Shown here: positions 47,227 to 57,059 of the stretch, one piece after another | Position numbering within the stretch: position 1 is the stretch's first letter | Layout of the letters: each line of letters begins with the position of its first letter | Source: Lepus europaeus | Taxonomy: Eukaryota > Chordata > Mammalia > Lagomorpha > Leporidae | Assembly: GCF_033115175.1 (NCBI RefSeq) | Contig: NC_084836.1 | Location: 64,037,097 to 64,101,096, forward strand | DNA length: 64,000 nucleotides | Direction: 5' to 3' | Made by a program: the position numbers and the translations under genes | The notes under the pieces: model-generated | What the model was told of the DNA's origin: nothing | Database searches by the model: none | Seen by the model: the letters and a program-made list of their open reading frames with translations, nothing else

Positions 47227-47480
47227 AGGGGCCTACAAGTCAGGACACCAGCTGGGATGACCACATCCCACAGGGCAGAATGCCTGGGTGTGAAGCCCGG
47301 CCCTGCTCCTGACTGTGGCTTCCTGCTGGTGCCGCCCCTAGAAGTCGGTGGTGATGACTTAAGTGATGTAGGGTACCTGCTGGCCATGCTGGGAGACCTG
47401 GGTTGAGTTCCCAGCTCCCAGCTTCAGCCTCGCCCAGCCCTGGACATGGTTGTGGGCATGGGGAGTAAACAGACGAAAGC
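47227..47480 (+). repeat. Old, diverged CSINE
   Basis: GGGGCCTACAAGTCAGGACA, CAGAATGCCTGGGTGTGAAG and TGGGGAGTAAACAGACG; the same older subtype as at 33,516. Confidence 0.7.
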
Positions 47481-47602
47481 AATCTCTGTTGTGTTTTTTT
47501 TCAAATTTAAAAAATTATAAATAAATATACCCACATGGGAGTATTCAACTGTCAACCTGATAGTAATCTATAACTAAAAGAATTTGGAAACCATGATCTT
47601 TA

Positions 47603-47952
47603 AAATTTGCTTAAATTTCTTTGAAAGGTAAAGAGACCAGAGAGAGAGAGGCGAGAGAGAGAGAGGTGGAGAAAGGCAGAAAGAAAGAGAGACAGATGAG
47701 AGAGTTCTACCGTTCACTGGTTCATTCCCCAAATGCCCACAACAACATCCAGAGCTGGTCCAGGCCAAAGTCAGTGCCTGAAGTTCAATGTGGGTCTCCC
47801 CTGTGGATGACAAGGACCCAAGTACTTGAGCCATCACATGCTACTCCTCAGGTATGCATTAGCAGGACACCTGACGACTGGAAGTGGAGCTGACGCTGAA
47901 ATCTGATCACTGGGATGTGGAAGAGGTAATTGACTGCTGCACCAAACACCCA
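47603..47952 (-). repeat. CSINE, antisense, diverged
   Basis: GA-rich block 47636-47702, GGTTCATTCCCCAAATGCCC, and a close at TGCACCAAACACCC. Confidence 0.85.
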
Positions 47953-49037
47953 CACTACTTCAAAAAAAATTTTTTTTTCAGGAATAATGGCAAAGTTCAC
48001 CTCCAATTAGAGCTGTTTTAATTGGATAGAGAGCCACCATTTTAAAGCACTAATTTCCAAAATTTTCATAAGGGAAGAAACATTATTCCAAGCACATTTC
48101 TTATACCTCTCGGCATCCCTGCGAGTGACGTCATGTTCTCCACTTGCAAGCAATCGGCAGAGCGGGAATGTGAACCCAGATCTGTCTGTGTAAAAGGGCC
48201 TGCGGTTTGGTTTTTCTGTTTCCTTTTACTAAAGTTCTGTCAGCTAGAATTTTCTAAATGAGAGTTTGAATGACCGAAAAACAACTCCTACCAAAATTCT
48301 CCAGGCTCGCTTTATTTCAGACTCACACCTCTGTCTATGAGTATCTGTTCTGTTGGAGGGGCTGTGGGTCCCTATCTTTAAACTGAAACCACATTCTTCC
48401 CATCTCCCACACCTGAGCTCTCGCATGCAGGGGCTGCACCCCACCACACCACCTCAGTCTGGACCCTCGCTCCCCACCCCTCCATGTCTCCTAGGCCACG
48501 TTGGAGGAAGGGGTGGCCCTGAACAAGAGCTCTAGACATCAGAAGCTCTGCTCCACTAACGTTCTTGGCTCCGTGCGACTGCATAGTGCCAGGTGCTCCC
48601 CTGGACATTTGGAAAACGAATCCCACACGTGTCCTTGAGGAGTCCGGGGCCTGCAGAGGAGACAAGCCGGTGGCTGGTTAAGTTCCCCGCCATAAGCTGT
48701 CAACATCAGAATCCACTTCCACCCTGAGCTCGGAAAACAACAGACTCAGAAGGCGACTACTGTTGACTGCTAACTTAATCATTCAGGGCATCTCTCCTGA
48801 ACCTGCCCCTTGCAGTTGGCCAAGGCCTGGCATGCTGCTTATGCAAGAGATGCAGCGTGTGTGTATACAGCAGGTCCTCAGAGGGTCAAGGAGGCAGTTA
48901 CATAATCTCCCTGAGGCTCTGAGTCAGGGAGGGGCTCACAGAGCAGCTGTGCTATGAACGAAGACGTAGATGGGGAGGGAAGGGTTTTCTGGGAGAAGAA
49001 ACATGCTGTGCAAACACCAAGTTAAACCCCAAACAGT
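47953..49037 (+). other. Intergenic sequence with a MIR remnant
   Basis: 48,130-48,190 (CTCCACTTGCAAGCAATCGG, GAATGTGAACCCAGATCTG) is a reversed MIR core. The rest is unique. Confidence 0.4.
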
Positions 49038-49364
49038 GGTGCTGGTGCTGTGGTGCAGCGGGTTAACACCCTAGCCTGAAGTGCCAGCATCCCATATGGG
49101 CGCCAGTTCAAGTCTCAGCTTCTCCTCTTCCGATCCAGCTCTCTGCTATGGCCTGGGAAAGCAGTGGAGGATGGCTCAAGTCCTTGGGCCCCTGCACCCG
49201 CATGGGAGACCTGGAAGAAGCTCCTGGCTCCTGGCCTCAGATTGACATAGCTCCAACTGTTGTAGCCAATTGGGGAGTGAACCAGCGGATGGAATACCTG
49301 TCTCTCTCTCTTTCTCTGCCTCTCCTCTCTCTAACTCTGACTTTCAAATAAATAAATATTTAAA
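49038..49364 (+). repeat. CSINE, type 1
   Basis: GTGGTGCTGGTGCTGTGGTG to CAAATAAATAAATATTTAAA. Confidence 0.92.
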
Positions 49365-49409
49365 AAGAAAAAGAAAACCCCAAAAAGAGCTCATATGCCC
49401 AGGAAAACA

Positions 49410-49546
49410 AGTGGTCCAACCCTAGCTGTTGCAGCCATTTTGGGGAATGAATCAGCAGATGGAAGAGCTTGCTCTCTCTCGCTCTCGATCTCTCCTTCCC
49501 TCCCCCTCCCCCTCTCTTTCCCCCTCCCCCTCTCCCTCTCCCCCAA
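49410..49546 (+). repeat. CSINE 3' fragment abutting the provirus
   Basis: CAACCCTAGCTGTTGCAGCC, a CAGCAGATGGAAGAGC block and a C/T-rich run to 49,546. It meets the outer edge of the 3' LTR directly. Confidence 0.8.
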
Positions 49547-50072
49547 AGAGGAATGGCATGACACAGGATAAAGAGGCAGACTCAGATGAAAGACTTCGAT
49601 GTGCGGAAACCAGAGTCTGTCAAAGACCAAAGGCAATGGCAGAGGCCCCGATGCCCGGTTCGTCCCAGGTTTATTATCACCAGTGACGTAATCCATTCAT
49701 CATAAACAATGTGCAGCTTCACAAAAATGGGGTCTTGCAATAAGGAAGCTTAAGCACAGAAAAACAAGAAAAAATAAGTTTCAGTGCTTACAGGAAAGTA
49801 TAGGGAACCACAGGGTACACACAACGACTTAAAAACTAGTAACTACCATGATCATCCCAGTATCGACAAATCCTAAAGAAAACACATTCTTCCCCACCAC
49901 ACACTAACCAGGAGAGAATGTTTCAACTGCTGCTGCCCGAGCCCACGGCATCTCCACACCTGCCTCGGCGTCAGGCGGCTGACCTCTGCCAGCCGCACAG
50001 CCTGACCGGTCACCTTTGCAGCTCGGCCAAGCGCGCTTCAGCAGAGCTCAGGCCGTGCCATGGTCTCCGACA
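49547..50072 (-). repeat. 3' LTR of the provirus
   Basis: On the minus strand it starts TGTCGGAGACC (50072). 49,600-50,072 is matched by the 5' LTR. AATAAA for polyadenylation reads on the minus strand in GATAATAAACCTGG at about 49,670. The U5 end (49,547-49,599) is more diverged and appears cut at the SINE junction. Confidence 0.9.
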
Positions 50073-50090
50073 CCTCCCACTTTTTTATTA
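50073..50090 (-). promoter_or_regulatory. Polypurine tract
   Basis: On the minus strand, AAAAAAGTGGGAGG directly precedes the LTR start TGTCGG and follows the env stop codon. This is the plus-strand primer of reverse transcription. Confidence 0.85.
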
Positions 50091-52145
50091 CTAATTTTTT
50101 GAAATGGCAGCACTGTCACGGTAAGCTGAGGCAGAATCATCTTTAATTGGTCTCTTACGTGGGTTGCGTTTTGGCAGACTGCAAAAGAGAAAACAGAAAA
50201 GAGAAACCGTGAGCAAAATAATCATCAAAAAGATACAGTTTCTTCGAAACCAAGTCGTTGGATAAAAAAACTGTAAGCCCTTAGTAATACTAGAAATGAT
50301 ATCGTCTCCAGTGGTATCCAAATGGAGAGTACAGAAGCGATCAAGATCCTTTTTCAGAGCAATTACGTCTAAGGTAGCGCTGTGCTGTCCCCAGGCACCT
50401 AGAACATGTGCTTTAACTTGATTCCAGCTATACTCAGATATATTGTACCTTAAGGGAGTGATGCAGTAGGCAGTGATATTAACATGACATGGCAACTCCA
50501 TCTGAGTATGCACAGTATCCAAATCTTGTCCCAGCCAGGAAATGGCATCTTTGAGACTGTCTAGTTCATCCCTAACAGCAATATCCAGTTGCTGTTGGGT
50601 TTGCCAGAGCTGTGAAGAGTTCATTACCATGTTACTAACAAAGGCATGTGTTTGTACATCCTGAGTGAGAGCCACCGCAGCGGTAGCCATGGCTGAAATT
50701 ATGCCAATTATGGTCAGACTAACGCCAATAAAGAACTCTAACATACATTTAGTCCTAATGACAACTGCTTGGATCACTGAATGAAGAACGGGTAATGTAG
50801 GAGTTTGTGTCCACGGCTCAGTTAAATTCACAGGGAGCCAAACAGCAGTAGGTTGATACATAAACAAAATGGTTTGATTTTCGTTATCCTTAGAAATGCA
50901 ATGATGTAAAAAACAATGTTTACAAGAAACATGAAAGAGGCCTGTGTGGTTATCCTTTTGGATAACCACGTTTTGTCCGACAAGCAAAACATAAGGTGCA
51001 AAAACGCAAGATCGGATAGGGACAGTATGAGCAAGAGGTACATAGATAGAGGTTGCATTAGAGGCGTCTAGGGTGACATCCATTTTAAAAATACTTAAAG
51101 CACCCAAAGCTGCAGCAACCTTCCACTGGGTGTCTTGTAAGGGACCGGAGCTAAGCTGCAGCTGTGGTCCAGCCATGCCACCATCACGCCACCGTAAAAG
51201 ACCTGGTGAAGTGATGGTTTTAGTAGTACTGTTATAAGAAATATTAAGACGAGAGGGGGAAATTATATGCCCATAGGGACCCCAATTAAAATAAACCTCA
51301 TCTAACAGTTTATAAGCTTTTGAGTAAGGAGAGATGCAACTGTGCCACTCTAATTCCCCCACCACCCAGGAAGATTGGTGCTGACAAAAGTGTTTGTCTG
51401 GTCGGTCAGGGAACTTAGAGGAATTGACCTCTGCCCCTCTAAGACTATATGCTCTAAGCAAATACAGACCCTGAGTGGAGTCTGTATCCGGTGACTGCAA
51501 AAGCCATCCTTGATACCCAATGGAAACACATGCTGGACTAAGAGACTGATTTTTTGTGATACAAAAGGGCCTGTATACTGTTTGACCAGTATAATTAAAT
51601 GGACTTCCTTCTTTTGTCATATCTGGAAAATTTGTAATTTTGGGATGGGGCATGTAAGTTGTATCATTAACATATACAAGAGGTGGTCTGTCAATCCAAG
51701 TCATTGCTCTCAACACCGGGGGCCTGGGGATAAATGCCCAGTAATGTTCCCCCTGCACCCCCGCTACCACAACAGAAAGCATGGTGAAGACAGCCATCCA
51801 GAGGCTGGCTGAGGAGGTGAGAGGAAGGTTTCGTTGACAAAGGTTTTCAGCGGCTTGAATGGCGTTTTTGAACTGGCCCCGGGTGACTGGAGAGGAATCA
51901 AGGGTTGCTCTTGTCTTCATAGTTTGTATCATACTAATGGTTGGCGCTTTCCGGGTCCCGCTGGAGTTCAGGGCCGTCCTCTGGAAGCTCTGGTCTAGCT
52001 GGTCATCCTCCACACCACGGCTTGATGGAGCCACCTGCAAGCCAGAAGGATGTTGCAGCTGTTTCAGGAAAGACAAGCAAATCCCCTTCCCCAGGTTAGT
52101 AAGGGGTCCGGTCCTTTCCAAATTCCTTCTTCTTGGGTTTTCCAA
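50091..52145 (-). CDS. env: Betaretroviral envelope glycoprotein, open over its whole length (684 codons)
   Basis: One uninterrupted frame from ATG 52143-52145 to TAG 50091-50093. Order: an unusually long basic leader (residues 1-112, starting MENPRRR), a hydrophobic signal sequence (about 113-132, ending GVQG), a surface subunit with about ten N-glycosylation sites, and a position equivalent to the furin site reading RTKC (464-467). After it come a fusion-peptide-like hydrophobic stretch (about 470-495), a heptad region, a Cys pair (553/561), one membrane span (about 637-656) and a basic 28-residue tail. Architecture and length fit class II ERV envelopes of the HERV-K/HML type. The last Arg of the usual cleavage motif is Cys, so proteolytic maturation is doubtful. 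It lies about 56 bp after the integrase remnant and stops at the polypurine tract. Expression would rely on the LTR and a spliced mRNA, which cannot be judged here. Confidence 0.88.
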   Translation of the reverse strand: MENPRRRNLERTGPLTNLGKGICLSFLKQLQHPSGLQVAPSSRGVEDDQLDQSFQRTALNSSGTRKAPTISMIQTMKTRATLDSSPVTRGQFKNAIQAAENLCQRNLPLTSSASLWMAVFTMLSVVVAGVQGEHYWAFIPRPPVLRAMTWIDRPPLVYVNDTTYMPHPKITNFPDMTKEGSPFNYTGQTVYRPFCITKNQSLSPACVSIGYQGWLLQSPDTDSTQGLYLLRAYSLRGAEVNSSKFPDRPDKHFCQHQSSWVVGELEWHSCISPYSKAYKLLDEVYFNWGPYGHIISPSRLNISYNSTTKTITSPGLLRWRDGGMAGPQLQLSSGPLQDTQWKVAAALGALSIFKMDVTLDASNATSIYVPLAHTVPIRSCVFAPYVLLVGQNVVIQKDNHTGLFHVSCKHCFLHHCISKDNENQTILFMYQPTAVWLPVNLTEPWTQTPTLPVLHSVIQAVVIRTKCMLEFFIGVSLTIIGIISAMATAAVALTQDVQTHAFVSNMVMNSSQLWQTQQQLDIAVRDELDSLKDAISWLGQDLDTVHTQMELPCHVNITAYCITPLRYNISEYSWNQVKAHVLGAWGQHSATLDVIALKKDLDRFCTLHLDTTGDDIISSITKGLQFFYPTTWFRRNCIFLMIILLTVSLFCFLFCSLPKRNPRKRPIKDDSASAYRDSAAISKN

Positions 52146-52199
52146 TAGACAAGTGGAGAAGTGCTTGCAGATTTTTGACCAGAATGTCTTTCCATAGAA

Positions 52200-54600
52200 C
52201 TCATATTTTGATTATCACAGATAAAAAAAAATTAAAGTTAGTAGGACTAGTTTTAGTCTGTGATGGGGCTTTGCTGTCATGAAAGACCATCAGATTCCCC
52301 CTTTGGCTTTTTAGTTTTAAATAAGAACATCCAATTATCTCTTGAGCTTGTGGGTTATAAGGGATACCAGTAATATGAAGAACTCTCAAATTTGACAGAA
52401 ATCAGCAAAGGCCTTACTTGTATAAGCTGGGCCATTGTCAGTTCTTACAGCGTGTAGAATGCGGAGGACAGCAAAAGCTTCTAAACAAGGATTTTTAACA
52501 TGGTGAAAGGCTCCACCCACCTGTGCAGGTGCCCAAATGAATGAGAAGGTATCAACTACAACGTGAACAGGTTTTAGACGCCAAGTGAATTTGTATGCAT
52601 AACATCCATTTGCCACAGCTCATGGCTCCCAAGTGCTCTAGGATCAACTCCTTCATTAACTAGAGTGGGAGCCAAATTTTGACACATTCTTAGAATATTC
52701 TGGGCCTGGGACTTGAAAATATGAAATTGTCATCTTAGCATTGCCACAGGTTCATGCAACAACGTATGGAAGGCCCTGGCCATTTCAAATGCTGACATAA
52801 TCAACTCTTCAACTCTATCATTTGCTGTGTGTGGAAGTCCTGGCAAAGAAGTATGAGACCTAACATGAGTAATAAAAAGGGTGAGGTCCTATTTCAGATT
52901 ACTTGTTGCGTCTGGAAGAATAACATAAATAATTCCTCATCCTGTAATTCTTTTAGTTTAGGTGTTTCCAATTTTTGTACTAGAGTCTGAATAACATTTG
53001 TAAGATAAAGGCCCTTTAGGCCAGCCTTCCCATTGGAGGACCCATCCATAAAGCATGTCTCTGCACCTGGAATAGATTGTGTCCAAGTGATTTGAGGAAC
53101 AATAAAAGTAGTTTCTTGTAGAAACCTTAGAAGTTTATTTTTGGGGGGACAATTATCAATATGTCCTGCAAAATTTGGTAAGGCTATCTGCCAAGGAACA
53201 GAAATTTGAAAAAGGGTCTCTCTTTGACATTTATCTGAAGGCACATGTATAATTTCTGGATCTTGCCTGGTAAGTTGAGTAAGACACTTACGTCCTTGGT
53301 TGATGATTTTTGCTATAAGATTCACATATAGTGCAGTTGTCTTCATTTCCTGATTAGGGAGATGAATCCACTCTACAGCACTGAAATGTGGCCGTTGTTG
53401 TATAAGAACAGCCATGGGAGACACACTGGCAGGAAGAACTACGGGAAGTACTAGCATGATCAGTGCGCTGTGATTGAAGTCTGCGCTTCCACCAGCTTTG
53501 ATTCGGCTAGCACAGCAGATGACATCTGTCGAGGAGATGAAAGGTCTGGATCCCCTTCAAGCATTTTAAATAAATTTGCTAATTGGTGAGAACAAATTGC
53601 TAAATAAGGATGAAGCCAATTTATATTTCCCAATAACTTTTGAAAATCATTAAGAGTCTTTATCCCTTTGGATCTCTATCTTCTGTGGCTTAATTGATCT
53701 ATTTGCAATTATTGTTCCCAAACATTTAAAGGGTGGTAGTTGTTGTATTTTTTCAGGCGCAATAGAAAGCCCTTTTGCTTTGAGATGTTGTTCTGTTTCT
53801 AGTAATACCTGCTGAACCAATCTTTCTGGAGGAGCTGAAACTAAGATAGCATCCATATAATGTAGGAGATAAATAGAAGGAAATTTGGAAGTATCTGCTA
53901 AGGCTTTGTCAATGAATTTCTGACACATAGTAGGTTTATTTTGACTATTTTTCATTCTTTGAGGCAAAACCTTCCACTGATACCTTTGCGTGGGAGCTAT
54001 GTTATATTGAATGCTGGTGCTGAAAAAGCAAATCTGTTTATCCTGAGGTGCTAAAGGAATTGGAGAAAAAAAAAAAAGAACAGTCATTGAGATCTATAAC
54101 TACTAACTTCCACTCTGCAGGAACTGCTGTGAGGGAAGGAAGCTTGGGCTGTAAAGCACCCACAGTCTGCACAGTTTTATTTATTTCTCTTAAAGTCATG
54201 TAGAAGTCTCCATTTTCCTGACTTTTTAGGGGTACTAAAAATGGATGTGTTCCTAGGGCTAGTGGTCTCTTCAGTATGTCCCTCCTTAAGTTGCTCATCA
54301 ACTAATTTATGTACGTGCGAGAGCCTCTCCTCACTCAGGGGCCACTGACCCACCCATACAGGGTCAGCATTAGTCCACTGCACGGGCTCTGCATGGACTA
54401 ATGGAGAAGCCTCGGTGGCCCCACGGAAAAATCCTCAGAATAGCTGAGTCCTTGCCGATTGTTTTCTGGTTGAGTCTGAGTAGGCTCAGGGACTCCTTGA
54501 CTATTTTCTCTTGATCCTTGACCTGATGAATAATCATACCTTTCCATTATTTCCCAGCCCAGGGAACTATGAGACACGTCAGAAGTACTTGTAGAAAAAC
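52200..54600 (-). pseudogene. pol: Broken pol (reverse transcriptase, RNase H, integrase)
   Basis: RT remnants at 54,387-53,650 in shifting frames: an N-terminal block with WPLSEERL, a FLVPLKSQ/GDFYM block, and the active-site box, which reads YMDA instead of YMDD. RNase H at 53,457-52,894 keeps a CFMDGSSNGKAG block. Integrase: a His/Cys zinc-domain remnant near 52,760-52,690, LWQMDVMH near 52,620, and RTDNGPAYTSKAF near 52,420, followed by a GIPYNPQAQ block. Frameshifts, stops and an A-run insertion near 54,065 mean no enzyme can be made. Confidence 0.88.
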
Positions 54601-54606
54601 ATCCTC

Positions 54607-54834
54607 AGGGCCGGCGCTGTGGCATAGCAGGCTAGGCCTCAGCCTGTGGCGTCGGCATCCCATATGGGCACCGGTTTGAGTCCCAGCTGCTCCACTTCTC
54701 GTCCAGCTCTCTGCTGTGGCCTGGGAAAGAAGTGGAAAATGGCCCAAGTGCTTGGGCCCCTGCACCCACATGGAGACCCAGAAGAAGCTCCTGGCTCCTG
54801 ATCAGCTCAGCTCCGGTTACAGTGGCCTTTTGGG

Positions 54835-54874
<40 letters not shown>

Positions 54875-54913
54875 CCTCTCTCTGTAACTCTCTCTCTCAA
54901 ATAAATAAATAAA
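54607..54913 (+). repeat. CSINE, type 1, in the provirus
   Basis: GGGCCGGCGCTGTGGCATAG to CTCTCAAATAAATAAATAAA; (TC)n at 54838-54870. Its tail received the next insertion. Confidence 0.93.
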
Positions 54914-55242
54914 TCTTTTTTTTTTTTTTGACAGGCAGAGCGGACAGTGAGAGAGAGAGAGAGAGAAAGGTCTTCCTTTGCCGTTGGTTCACCCTCCAAT
55001 GGCCGCCACGGATGGCGCACCGCGCTGATCCGAAGGCAGGAGCCAGGTGCTTCTCCTGGTCTCCCATGCAGGTGCAGGGCCCAAGCACTTGGACCATCCT
55101 CCACTGCACTCCCGGGCCACAGCAGAGAGCTGGACTGGAAGAGGGGCAACCGGGACAGAATCCGGTGCCCCGACTGGGACTAGAACCCGATGTGCTGGCG
55201 CCACAAGGCAGAGGATTAGCCTATTGAGCCACGGCGCCGGCT
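54914..55242 (-). repeat. CSINE, type 2, inserted in the tail of the previous one
   Basis: Poly(T) 54916-54929 to GAGCCACGGCGCCGGC, flanked by TAAATAAATAAATC / TAATAAATAAATC. Confidence 0.94.
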
Positions 55243-55259
55243 AATAAATAAATCTTTAA

Positions 55260-56187
<928 letters not shown>

Positions 56188-56720
56188 TGGTTAGTTTTAG
56201 TTTCATGGCTGAGAGCAAATCTTGATTGCATAAGGTGACAGGAATATCAGCTATGCAGAGCTTACAATAGCCTGATTTTCCTTCAGGCCTTCCCCAGAAA
56301 AGTCCTCCTGCACTTTGCCTTCCTAGGTGGGAGCGCCTAACCCACTCAGTCTGCACTCTGGGGTGTGGCTTCCCAAGCCTGTGGATCCCAGAGGCGTCTG
56401 CCCCTGAGCCTGTGGGGCCTGATCCTTTCCCCATTTACCTTTGTCATCATCTGAGGTCTTTCTGCAGGAAGGGCCTGAGTCCCAACACTTGAGAAGTGCC
56501 TGAAGCGCCACGCTCCTTAGACTGGCTTCTTCCTAGATGAAGATAAGGTAAAACTAGTAACTGTGCAATTCTCATGCCTGGTTGCAATGTAGGAATAGGA
56601 TTTGACTTTGCCATTACTTTAATTCCCCCCTTGAAAATCAGTTTCAATGACTCCAGGTAATACTTGTAAACCCTTCTTAGTGAAGGGTTCACTTCTTCCA
56701 ATGATTAATCCAACTATTTT
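56188..56720 (-). pseudogene. pro: Broken pro (dUTPase and protease parts)
   Basis: 56,700-56,450 keeps the C-terminal dUTPase signature (GGIKVMAKSN, then RIAQLLVLPYLHLG). Across stops and frameshifts, 56,290-56,190 keeps the end of a retroviral protease (IPVTLCNQDLLSAM). The catalytic Asp motif is not readable. The RPL29 copy inserted directly after this point. Confidence 0.75.
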
Positions 56721-56730
56721 CTTTCCTTTT

Positions 56731-56759
56731 TTTAAAGATTTATTTATTTGAAGGCAGAA

Positions 56760-56791
<32 letters not shown>

Positions 56792-57045
56792 GTCTTCTAT
56801 CCGCTGGTTCACCTCCAGATGGCCACAATGGCCAGAGCTGTGCCAATCCAAAGCCAGGAGCCAAGAGCTTCCTCCAGGTCCCCCACATGGATACAGGGGC
56901 CCAAAGACTTGGGCCATCTTCTACCACTTTCCCAGGCCATAGCAGAGAGCGGGATCAGAAGTGGAGCAGCCGGGACTCGACTTGGCACCCATATGGGATG
57001 CTGGCACCGCAGGTGGCGACTTTACCCGCTACGCCAAGTGCCCCG
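56731..57045 (-). repeat. CSINE, type 1, in the provirus between gag and pro
   Basis: TTTTTTTAAAGATTTATTTA to TTTACCCGCTACGCCAAGTG; parallel to the provirus, (GA)n at 56760-56791. Confidence 0.9.
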
Positions 57046-57059
57046 ATCCACCTATTTTC

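Noticed and set aside
48378-48665. 95-codon minus-strand frame
   Set aside because: No motif or context; treated as chance.
49547-50072. Solo LTR unrelated to the env upstream of it
   Set aside because: A polypurine tract directly follows the env stop, and the matching LTR copy at 59.9-60.4 kb brackets gag-pro-pol, so it is the 3' LTR of one provirus.
54947-55244. Recurrent short frames (MGAGPKDLG, WPKSLGPCT and similar) seen at dozens of places
   Set aside because: They are translations of CSINEs in one or other orientation, not genes.
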